From the NCBI GenBank assembly GCA_016839585.1, contig JAEOTZ010000072.1, positions 87,355 to 151,354 of the forward strand: a stretch of DNA of 64,000 bases, given 5' to 3'. Positions 52,028 to 59,929 of the stretch are shown here, in pieces (position 1 is the first letter of the stretch; each line of letters begins with the position of its first letter). The translations under genes and the position numbers were made by a program. Source of the DNA: Promethearchaeota archaeon. Lineage in GTDB: Archaea; Asgardarchaeota; Lokiarchaeia; Sigyniarchaeales; SOKP01. The notes under the pieces are model-generated. The model did not search any database. It saw only the letters and a program-made list of their open reading frames with translations, and was not told the DNA's origin.

Positions 52028-53263
52028 ATGGTGATTATATTGGATAAGGATTCAGACTTTTTTACAAAAGAATTATCAGTGGAAGAGAGAGATTTATACG
52101 ATCGTCAATTCCGTCTTGAAGGCTGGTCCCAGAAATTAGTAAAAAACACCAGAGTATTAATAGTAGGAGTTGGAGGTTTAGGATGTGAAATTGCTAAAAA
52201 CTTAGCCATGCTTGGTGTTGGTCACTTAGATCTCGTTGATTTAGATATTATTGAACATTCTAATTTGAACCGTCAAATACTTTTTACAGGAGCGAAGATA
52301 GGAGAGCCTAAAGTAGTGGTTGCTGCTAGAAAACTAACTGAAATTAATCCTAATGTTATTATTAAGGGATATCATACTTCTCTAGAAAGGTTAAATCCTG
52401 CTGTATATCAAGCTGCTGATGTTGTTATAGGAGGTCTTGATTCTATGAATGCACGACTTAACTTAAATGCACAATGCATAAGGTTTAAAAAGCCATTAGT
52501 AGATGGAGGTGTATCTGGTTATTATGGTCACGTATACACTATCTTCCCTTATCAAAATGCTTGTTATGAGTGCAATCCATTACCAGTAGTAGAGGGTGAT
52601 GAGATGGCTGCTTGTACAGTGGTTGGGGTCCCCAGAAAAAGGATTCATTGCCTTTTTAAAGGAGATATGGCATTTAAAGAAAACTTTGACAGAGATCCTA
52701 ATCCAAAAGATATAAATGATATTAAGTTTATTCAAAAGGTCGCAAATGAATTGGTGAATAAACATAATTTCTTACCTGAATACACAGAAGATGACATTGT
52801 GAAAATTATTGATAGACATGATCCTGGTATAATAACTATAAATGCAATTATTTCTGCTTTACAATCACATGAAGCAATAAAAATTCTACATTGGAAAGAA
52901 GGTCATAAAGGATTAGGTGAACCTATTAAAAGTTATGTTATCTTTAATGCAATGACAATGAAATTTTACCATATTGAGAAACATAGGAATCCAGAATGTT
53001 CTCAGTGTGGTAGAAGTGTTCGAAGAGTATCTATAAAATTAAGATCTCAATCACCTTGCATAAATATAATTAAAATATTAGAGAAAAATGGTTTTGAATT
53101 GGATCCTGATTATGAACCTGTTCTAACTTTATTAGATTTCAATGATATTAAAATTGTAGATTTAGAAAAGAATCCAATTGAAAATGGGTTAAGAAATTAT
53201 GAATTCATAACTAGTGCTGGATTTAAAGATGGAGAGATTTTTGTAACCTTAAAATTAAAATAA
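52028..53263 (+). CDS. E1-like ubiquitin-activating enzyme
   Basis: A 411-residue adenylating enzyme of the ThiF/E1 family. It has YDRQFRLEGW, the ATP loop VGVGGLGCE (47-52), LVDLDIIEHSNLNRQ, and two zinc CxxC pairs (Cys179/Cys182, Cys324/Cys327). The likely catalytic Cys196 lies in AACTVVGVPRKRIHC, which matches the CTxxxxPRxxxHC of eukaryotic UBA2/UBA3. A C-terminal segment (335-411) looks like their ubiquitin-fold, E2-binding domain. GGTGAT (52030-52035) would suit a TTG at 52040 as an alternative start. It activates the Ubl C-terminus and passes it to E2. Confidence 0.92.
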   Translation: MVIILDKDSDFFTKELSVEERDLYDRQFRLEGWSQKLVKNTRVLIVGVGGLGCEIAKNLAMLGVGHLDLVDLDIIEHSNLNRQILFTGAKIGEPKVVVAARKLTEINPNVIIKGYHTSLERLNPAVYQAADVVIGGLDSMNARLNLNAQCIRFKKPLVDGGVSGYYGHVYTIFPYQNACYECNPLPVVEGDEMAACTVVGVPRKRIHCLFKGDMAFKENFDRDPNPKDINDIKFIQKVANELVNKHNFLPEYTEDDIVKIIDRHDPGIITINAIISALQSHEAIKILHWKEGHKGLGEPIKSYVIFNAMTMKFYHIEKHRNPECSQCGRSVRRVSIKLRSQSPCINIIKILEKNGFELDPDYEPVLTLLDFNDIKIVDLEKNPIENGLRNYEFITSAGFKDGEIFVTLKLK

Positions 53264-53339
53264 AAATTTAATCAAAAAATATTTTCTATAAAAATTTAAA
53301 ATAAAAAATTAATTAATATGAAAAAAAAGGGTTGAGAAT

Positions 53340-53867
53340 ATGAGTATAAGAAGTAGTAGAATTTCCCAAGATTTTGGGGGATTAAAAAAAATGTTAAAAG
53401 AAGGATCTATTGTTCAATTAAAACCTTTTAATCCTAAAAAGAAGAGTATTGATCACTTAGCCATCTCTTTTAGAGGACCTAAAGGGACAGTATATTCAGG
53501 TGGTCTTTTTAGATTGGAAATGAAATTTCCTGCTCAATATCCTAAACAACCTCCTTTTGTAAGAATGCATACTCCAATTTGGCATCCAAATTTTTGGCCA
53601 AAACCGAGTGAATATAAAGGACAGAGAAATATTTGTTTAGCATTAGTAGATCCCTCTTTAGTTGGTAAAAAAGGTGGATGGAGTCCATCAAAAACCGCTG
53701 TCACGATTGTTCAAGCAATAATTGCTATGTTAAACACCCGTGGTAAGTACGTAAATCCAACAGATGTTTTTAATAAAAAAGCAGCATTAGAAATGATTAA
53801 AAATCCTAAATTTTTCGATAAAAAAGTCAAAAACTTAGTTAAAAAGTATGCTAATGAGAAATGGTGA
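53340..53867 (+). CDS. E2-like ubiquitin-conjugating enzyme
   Basis: A 175-residue E2 with the UBC fold. The HPN motif is at residues 82-84 (IWHPNFWPK) and the catalytic Cys99 in GQRNICLALVD. The usual proline-rich front is present (FPAQYPKQPPFVRM). Between HPN and Cys is a 14-residue stretch and after Cys a GGWSPSKT region with the conserved WSP. The C-terminal helices run to the end. It lies 76 bases after E1 and just before the JAMM gene. Confidence 0.93.
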   Translation: MSIRSSRISQDFGGLKKMLKEGSIVQLKPFNPKKKSIDHLAISFRGPKGTVYSGGLFRLEMKFPAQYPKQPPFVRMHTPIWHPNFWPKPSEYKGQRNICLALVDPSLVGKKGGWSPSKTAVTIVQAIIAMLNTRGKYVNPTDVFNKKAALEMIKNPKFFDKKVKNLVKKYANEKW

Positions 53868-53874
53868 AAATTTA

Positions 53875-54690
53875 ATGAATTATGATAATAATAATAATAA
53901 TAGTAATTTAATCAAAGAAGCAATAAAACATAAAATTAAGGAAAAAATTAAAAAAGAACTGCTTGAAGAGATATATACTGAATTAAAATCAGAAGAAGAA
54001 TTGATAGATGAAATAACTTCTGAATTTAGTCAAAATAAGCCTTCAGATCATACCAAAAAAATTAACATTACACATGAGAATTCATCAAAAGAATCAGAAA
54101 TAGCATATATTAAACATAATGACACTGAAGCCAAGATAACTATAACAGTTAAAGCTATTCTTAAGATAGCAAGCCATTCTTTAAAATATGCTCACTCTAA
54201 GATCCCAAGGGAGGATTGGGTTGAAGTGATAGGGTTACTTGCCGGCAATTTAGATAATTCTGGGCGTATTCTTCATATAGAAGATGCTTATCCAATGGGT
54301 CATGGTACAGCTGTTTATGCTGAAATTAAAGATTATAAAAATTATGTGAGAGCTTTTAAAGATATTAAGAGGAATAAATTATACATCTGTGGATGGTATC
54401 ATTCTCATCCATCTTATGGGTGTTTTATGTCTAATGAAGATATAGGAACTCAAGCTAGATATCAAAAATTATGGGATAAGGCTATTGCTCTTGTTATAGA
54501 TCCATATCAAATTGATGGTACTTCATTAGGATTTGAGATTTATCGTGCAAATATCAGAACAAAAAAATGGTTTTCTTTACCATATAATATAAAAGGGTAT
54601 TTAGATGTTCGAATGTTGCCTGAAATCTTGGCATTTATGAATCCTATTATTGAGGGGAAACCTGTTTACTTGGAATATGATGAAGATTAA
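53875..54690 (+). CDS. JAMM-type deubiquitinase (Rpn11-like)
   Basis: Zinc metalloprotease of about 271 residues that removes the modifier. The JAMM motif is complete: Glu117 (EVIGLLAG), His176 and His178 (WYHSHPSYG), Ser186 and Asp189 (MSNEDIG). The pattern GWYHSHPxYGCxxS matches Rpn11 closely. About 90 residues before the domain are charged, helical and Asn-rich (KHKIKEKIKKELLEEIYTEL), probably coiled coil. I chose ATG 53875 because GGTG (53863-53866) is 8 bases upstream, at the end of the E2 gene; an upstream ATG at 53848 would overlap E2 by 20 bases. Confidence 0.92.
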   Translation: MNYDNNNNNSNLIKEAIKHKIKEKIKKELLEEIYTELKSEEELIDEITSEFSQNKPSDHTKKINITHENSSKESEIAYIKHNDTEAKITITVKAILKIASHSLKYAHSKIPREDWVEVIGLLAGNLDNSGRILHIEDAYPMGHGTAVYAEIKDYKNYVRAFKDIKRNKLYICGWYHSHPSYGCFMSNEDIGTQARYQKLWDKAIALVIDPYQIDGTSLGFEIYRANIRTKKWFSLPYNIKGYLDVRMLPEILAFMNPIIEGKPVYLEYDED

Positions 54691-54719
54691 ATTCTTTAAT
54701 ATGTGGTGATTCTTAAACC

Positions 54720-55889
54720 ATGGTGAAAACTAAAACTGTTGCGATATCATTAATTATCTTTTTAATCATAGGCATAATCCATGGTGCTATTTTAGACTCA
54801 TTTAATGTATTTGTAACTTGGTTATTAATTGGTTTATGGATAATATTTACTATTAAAATTTTAGAAAATGTAAAACGTCACCGCGAATTTAATTCACCAC
54901 ACAATACTGCCTTTTTTGTCATAATCCCTTTATTTATCGGAATTTTTTACTCTATTTGGGGTTATTTTACCGGTATTCTGGCTGAAAACCTTCTAGAGGG
55001 TTCAGATCTATATTTTAGTTGGTGGAGTATCATTTTTGGATTTCCATTTGTATTATATGGCGCTCATTCTTTATATCGTTGTTTTAAGAAATATAATGTT
55101 ATTTATTTTGGAACGAAATCAATAAAAGCTAGGTTATTTGGATATATTTTAACCTTTATTGTTCTTCTTTTTATAATATTTTATTGGATTATTTTTTATA
55201 CTGTTATTGAATTCTATAATTTTCCATTAATCCCGCTTCACTTCTCTGTAGATCTTAACCTTTTATTATTATTCATAATTACAATATTGATATTAATTGT
55301 TTTTGGATTTATTAGTTCACAAAGACCATTGCCAACATTAACTCGTGATTATATAGCACAACGTACTAGGAGAATAAATTCATTAACATCTCCTACTGCA
55401 TTATCTTCGCCTAGAAGACAAAGACAAACTGTAAGTACAACAATTAGATCAACACCAACATCTAGAAATATATCTCGAACAACAAGATCAAGTACTCAAT
55501 CATCAAGAACAACACCAACTTCACATAGACAAACAAATAGAACAAGAACAACAAAAACTACCCAAACTAGAAGTGTAAAACCAACATCAAAAAGTCGAGA
55601 TCTAAATAGATATAAGCCAATAGGATCATATCTATCACAGGACGATTTTAAATGTATTTTTTGTTTTAAATTACCAAAACTTCCTGAGGATAGAGGGAGA
55701 GGGATAATCTTGTGCCCACATTGTAGATACCCAGCACATGCAGATGAATTTAAAGATTGGTTACGAACCTCAAATCTGTGTTCACGATGTAGTACCCCTA
55801 TTCCATCTACCTTTAAAAGTAATCCTAGGATAATTAGTGTAAAGGATTATTTAATTATCTATAGACATTTTTTAAGAAAAAAGAACTAG
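54720..55889 (+). CDS. Membrane protein with RING-like zinc finger, candidate E3 ligase
   Basis: A 389-residue protein with several N-terminal spans up to about residue 205 (first: TVAISLIIFLIIGIIHGAIL; last: LNLLLLFIITILILIVFG). A Ser/Thr/Arg-rich linker follows (about 205-300). The C-terminal zinc finger has Cys312, Cys315, Cys332, Cys335, His340, Cys354 and Cys357 (CIFC, CPHCRYPAH, CSRC), a RING-like cross-brace pattern. GGTGAT lies 9 bases before the ATG. It follows the JAMM gene by 29 bases. Most likely the E3 of this system. Alternative: a membrane adaptor. Confidence 0.8.
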   Translation: MVKTKTVAISLIIFLIIGIIHGAILDSFNVFVTWLLIGLWIIFTIKILENVKRHREFNSPHNTAFFVIIPLFIGIFYSIWGYFTGILAENLLEGSDLYFSWWSIIFGFPFVLYGAHSLYRCFKKYNVIYFGTKSIKARLFGYILTFIVLLFIIFYWIIFYTVIEFYNFPLIPLHFSVDLNLLLLFIITILILIVFGFISSQRPLPTLTRDYIAQRTRRINSLTSPTALSSPRRQRQTVSTTIRSTPTSRNISRTTRSSTQSSRTTPTSHRQTNRTRTTKTTQTRSVKPTSKSRDLNRYKPIGSYLSQDDFKCIFCFKLPKLPEDRGRGIILCPHCRYPAHADEFKDWLRTSNLCSRCSTPIPSTFKSNPRIISVKDYLIIYRHFLRKKN

Positions 55890-55920
55890 CTGAATAGAAA
55901 ATTTGTAAGAAATTAAATAA

Positions 55921-56865
55921 TTAACTTTTCAATTTTAGGTTTTCTTTTAATTCTCCAACTGTAGTTTTTAATTCAGCATATACGTTATGTGGATGAATAG
56001 ATTCAAAGCTTTCTATTTTAAATTTTATTTTAAAGTTATCTTCAATATTTGGAAAATCTCTTAAAATGAAATTCTGTGCCATCTCTCTAATGACATCCTC
56101 AGAAAATAATGGTTTCAAATGAGCACTTCTAACTAATTCCGCTTCTTCTGGTCGTTTTAAAACAGATTGTATTTTTCCACTCATTGACATCTCGATGATA
56201 TCAATTATATCTAAAACATCAATTTTATGTTTATTTAAATCCTTAATTTGTACTATAATTGTACCTACTGAACGTTGATTATGTGATGAGAAAGGAAGTA
56301 TATTGATTAATTTTTTAATATCTTCTTCTGAAATGTTAATATCTTTTCTAGTTTTGATAATTTCTTCAGCATATTCTTGAGACATTTCTTTTGCGCATGG
56401 ACAAACAGTCATTCCCACCGCGCTTGCTCCTATAAAATAATTAAAATCCATTTCTCCCGATTCTTTTATTTTTGCTTTTGCAAAAGAGGTTATATCATAA
56501 GATTTTTGTATGGTTCTTTGCTCATTTTCCCTAACTTGAACAACAATTTTCCCTTTCAATTTAACATAAGCTCTTGAGGTATATGGATGGCGTTCCAATA
56601 TTTTTTTTACAATTCTATCAGTGACAACTTCAATTGCAGGCGTAGGTTTAAAAATGACCTCATTTATAACTTCTTCTATAGTTTCAGAAGTTCTTGACAT
56701 ATGAATACCTCGTTGTTGAGCAGGAAGAGCTATTAAAGCTGAAATTTTTGGATAAAACGAATATCTTTTATCCTCTTGAACAATTTCGACTTTCTTCTCA
56801 AGTCCTACTATGCCAACACGATCTATTGCTATGTCTATTCCTGAATTAGAACTCTGTAAATCCAT
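55921..56865 (-). CDS. mptA: GTP cyclohydrolase MptA (FolE2 family)
   Basis: First step of methanopterin-type pterin synthesis: GTP to dihydroneopterin cyclic phosphate. The 314-residue product has the MptA/FolE2 motifs: IDRVGIVGL at the start, the metal and catalytic parts GMTVCPCAKEMS and PFSSHNQRSVGTI, and the closing KIESFESIHPHNVY. Length fits MptA (about 300-320). Convergent with the RING gene and divergent to the amidohydrolase gene, with 121 bases between the starts. A dihydropteroate synthase-like gene is at the end of the window. Confidence 0.9.
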   Translation of the reverse strand: MDLQSSNSGIDIAIDRVGIVGLEKKVEIVQEDKRYSFYPKISALIALPAQQRGIHMSRTSETIEEVINEVIFKPTPAIEVVTDRIVKKILERHPYTSRAYVKLKGKIVVQVRENEQRTIQKSYDITSFAKAKIKESGEMDFNYFIGASAVGMTVCPCAKEMSQEYAEEIIKTRKDINISEEDIKKLINILPFSSHNQRSVGTIIVQIKDLNKHKIDVLDIIDIIEMSMSGKIQSVLKRPEEAELVRSAHLKPLFSEDVIREMAQNFILRDFPNIEDNFKIKFKIESFESIHPHNVYAELKTTVGELKENLKLKS

Positions 56866-56986
56866 TTTAAACTTATGAATTTTGTACCACCAATTTTAAA
56901 AAAATAAATTCTATAGTCTAGTTTTATAAAAAGATTAGATCTAATTTATATATTAGATATAAATTTTATAAAAATTCGAGAAGTTA

Positions 56987-58156
56987 ATGCCTCAGAATCA
57001 AATTTTTTGCAGATATGCATTAATTGGTGATAATTTAGAACTTAAACAGAATGTTAGTTTAGATATTAATGACGAAGGAATGATTATAAATATAGAATAT
57101 GATGAAATTCGAGAAGAAATAGATATTTCGAAGGAAAAAAATGTTTTTTTAATGATTCCAGGTTTTATCAATTCACATATTCACATTGGAGACAGTTTTG
57201 CAAAAGAAATGGGATATAATCATGACTTAAAAAAAATTGTTTCTCCCCCTTATGGGCTTAAGCATGAACTATTACAAAAGATACCTGAAAAAATAAAAAT
57301 TATAGGAATGCAAAATGCTGCTGCTGAAATGGTTTCAACTGGTATAACGTGCTTTATTGACTTTAGAGAACGAAATATGGAAGGTATAAATCTTTTAAAT
57401 AACGCATTAAAAAGATTTCCAATTAATTATCTAATTTTTGGGCGATTTGGTAATCCAGAAGAAATTGAATCTATTTTTAAAGTGGCTGATGGTATTGGTT
57501 TACCAAGCTATCATAATATTTCCTCTAAAATAAAAGAAATTTTGAACTTTAACAAAGAAAAGTTAAAAAAGAAAATCGCTTGTCATTGTGCTGAGTTAGA
57601 AAGAAATGAAAATTTAATAAATGAAATGTTTAATGAAGGTATAGTTGATATTGTAATTCATGGAACTCATTTTATTAAAAAGGATTTGATCCATTTAAAT
57701 AAAAAGAATTTATCTTTAGTTCTATGTCCAAGATCTAATGGGTATTTTGGAACTGGATTTCCTCCCATATTGAATATATTAAAATTGAAGATTCCAATTT
57801 CTTTAGGAACTGATAATGTAATGGCAAATAATCCTGATTTATTTGAAGAAATGCGTTATTTTTACAGAATAGCGAGAGTATTGTGCAAAAATGATATTAG
57901 CGTGAAAATTAGCGCTAAAGACATTTTAAAAATGGTTACAGTTAATGCTGCAAGAAATTTTAAAATCGAAAAAAAATTAGGTTCTATTTCAAAAGGAAAA
58001 ATAGCTGATCTCTTCCTTATCAATTTAAACGATCCAAACTTTTATTCAATAAATATTGACATAAATAAAATATATCCGCTAATTGTACAGCGTACAAAAT
58101 CAGAAAATGTTAAAAAGACCTATATAAAAGGAGAACTTGCGTTTGAAAGAAAGTGA
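56987..58156 (+). CDS. Amidohydrolase-family protein (deaminase/chlorohydrolase type)
   Basis: Metal-dependent hydrolase of 389 residues. Metal motifs are GFINSHIHIGDS (HxH), ACHCAELERN, VIHGTHFIKKD and the Asp in LGTDNVMANNPDLF. This arrangement fits the cytosine/adenosine-type deaminase (ATZ/TRZ) group. Substrate is unknown; its position before riboflavin/F420 genes suggests a purine or pteridine-like compound, but that is inference. The last codons overlap the next gene's start region, suggesting one transcript. Confidence 0.8.
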   Translation: MPQNQIFCRYALIGDNLELKQNVSLDINDEGMIINIEYDEIREEIDISKEKNVFLMIPGFINSHIHIGDSFAKEMGYNHDLKKIVSPPYGLKHELLQKIPEKIKIIGMQNAAAEMVSTGITCFIDFRERNMEGINLLNNALKRFPINYLIFGRFGNPEEIESIFKVADGIGLPSYHNISSKIKEILNFNKEKLKKKIACHCAELERNENLINEMFNEGIVDIVIHGTHFIKKDLIHLNKKNLSLVLCPRSNGYFGTGFPPILNILKLKIPISLGTDNVMANNPDLFEEMRYFYRIARVLCKNDISVKISAKDILKMVTVNAARNFKIEKKLGSISKGKIADLFLINLNDPNFYSINIDINKIYPLIVQRTKSENVKKTYIKGELAFERK

Positions 58157-58829
58157 AAAAGTTGTGATTAAAAAACCTTATGTTTTGCTAAGCGCAGCAA
58201 TGTCTATTGATGGAAAAATAGCTTCAAGAGCAGGAGACCCCGAATTATCTGATGAACAAGATTGGAAAGAAGTTCATAAAATTCGTAGTAAAATGGATGC
58301 AATTTTGGTAGGAAAAGAAACAATTCTAAAGGATAACCCAAAATTACACATTAAATTTCATGAGCACAAGGGGTATTATCGAATTGTTGTAGATAGTAAA
58401 CTAACAATACCTTTGGATTCAAATGTTATTAGTTTTCAATCAGAAATTTATCCCACTATAATTTGCACTACTGAAAGAGTTCCAATTAAGAAAATTAGAC
58501 AATTTGAGGCATCTAATGTGAAAATTATCCAGTCTGGAGCAGGTAGGAGAGTTAATTTAGTTAAACTAATGCCTCTTTTATATAGATTAGGAATACATTC
58601 AATCTTATTAGAAGGAGGTGGTACTTTAAATTGGAGTTTTATTAAAAACGATTTAATTGATGAAATAAGACTGACGATTGCTCCTTGGATTATTGGAGGA
58701 AAAGATGCTGTAAGCTTAGTAGAGGGTGAAGGTTTTGAAAAAATGATTCAAGCACCCAGATTTAGATTGCTTAATATTAATGATAGAGATAATTATGTTG
58801 TTTTAAATTACAAAAGGAGCGATAAATGA
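58143..58829 (+). CDS. RibD C-terminal-type reductase (diaminopyrimidinone phosphate reductase)
   Basis: A reductase of about 228 residues of the RibD C-terminal/DHFR fold, probably acting in archaeal riboflavin and F420 synthesis on 2,5-diamino-6-ribosylaminopyrimidinone 5-phosphate. Motifs: VLLSAAMSIDGKIASR, SKMDAILVGKETIL, LLEGGGTLNWSF. TTG 58143 is preferred because GGAG (58130-58133) is 9 bases upstream; TTG 58137 is only 3 bases from it. It overlaps the amidohydrolase end and its stop overlaps cofG by 4 bases (ATGA). Confidence 0.88.
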   Translation: MKESEKVVIKKPYVLLSAAMSIDGKIASRAGDPELSDEQDWKEVHKIRSKMDAILVGKETILKDNPKLHIKFHEHKGYYRIVVDSKLTIPLDSNVISFQSEIYPTIICTTERVPIKKIRQFEASNVKIIQSGAGRRVNLVKLMPLLYRLGIHSILLEGGGTLNWSFIKNDLIDEIRLTIAPWIIGGKDAVSLVEGEGFEKMIQAPRFRLLNINDRDNYVVLNYKRSDK

Positions 58830-59929
58830 ATATTCAAGACGATTTTGAACAATTAAAGAATTTAACGTTAAAGAAAATAAAAGAAAAAGTCAAAGATATT
58901 GTAGCTCAATTACCTACTAATGAGCAAAAAGTAATTACTTATTCAAAAAATTTCACAATTTCATTATCAAATTATTGTCAAAACTTTTGTGGGTATTGTT
59001 TTTACAATTTTAGAATTCCTAAATTAGATGGTCAAAGTAATGTAATATTACTTGGAAATGAACAAATGCAAACTCTAATTCAGATGGGTATTCGTTATAA
59101 CTGTAAAGAGGCTTTGATAATGTCTGGAGAAAAACCAGATAGTTTTAAGGAAGTTAAAGATGAATTAAAAAAGAGAGATTGCAGTGATTTTATTGAGTTT
59201 GTAAAAGATATTTCTAACTACTTACTAGATTTTAATTTATTGCCTCATACAAATTTAGGTATACTGACTATTGACGATTTGAGACTATTAAAAAATTATA
59301 ATGCCAGTATGGGTTTGATGCTTGAGAGTACCAGTATGGATTTATTTAAGAAAGGAGGAGTACACGAACGATCTCCAGGAAAAATCCCTACTAAACGAAT
59401 AAATCACATAAAGAATGCAGGAAAATTAAAAATACCTTTTACAACAGGATTATTATTAGGGATTGGGGAATCATTAGATGATAGAATAAAAGATTTGTTT
59501 TTAATTAAAGAAATTCATGAAGCTTATGGCCATATACAAGAAGTTATAATCCAGAATTTTGTAAATAAACCAGGAATTCCTTACCAACCAAAAAAAGTAA
59601 TTAATATAAAAGATATCCTTAGAATTTTTGGAACTGCGAAAATTATCTTTGAAAATGAAATTGCGATCCAAGTTCCACCAAATCTCATATCAGGATATGA
59701 AATAGAATTTATTGAAATGGGAGTAAATGATTTTGGTGGAATTTCACCATTTTCTTTAGATTATATAAATCCAGAAAAGATATGGCCCCAGATTGATGAA
59801 TTAAAAAATATATGTGAGGCTAAAAATTATATACTCCAAGAAAGGCTTCCAATATATGACAAATATATACAAAAAAATGGTTTCTGTCCAGAAAATATTA
59901 AAAAAACTATTGATAATATAAATTATTGA
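58826..59929 (+). CDS. cofG: FO synthase subunit CofG
   Basis: Radical SAM enzyme of F420 synthesis, 367 residues. With CofH it joins tyrosine-derived and ribitylaminouracil parts into the deazaflavin FO. The cluster motif is CQNFCGYC (Cys51, Cys55, Cys58) in SKNFTISLSNYCQNFCGYC. Downstream motifs include GLMLESTSMDL and FTTGLLLGIGES. GGAG precedes the ATG, which overlaps the previous stop as ATGA. The cofH gene follows with a 1-base overlap. Confidence 0.93.
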   Translation: MNIQDDFEQLKNLTLKKIKEKVKDIVAQLPTNEQKVITYSKNFTISLSNYCQNFCGYCFYNFRIPKLDGQSNVILLGNEQMQTLIQMGIRYNCKEALIMSGEKPDSFKEVKDELKKRDCSDFIEFVKDISNYLLDFNLLPHTNLGILTIDDLRLLKNYNASMGLMLESTSMDLFKKGGVHERSPGKIPTKRINHIKNAGKLKIPFTTGLLLGIGESLDDRIKDLFLIKEIHEAYGHIQEVIIQNFVNKPGIPYQPKKVINIKDILRIFGTAKIIFENEIAIQVPPNLISGYEIEFIEMGVNDFGGISPFSLDYINPEKIWPQIDELKNICEAKNYILQERLPIYDKYIQKNGFCPENIKKTIDNINY

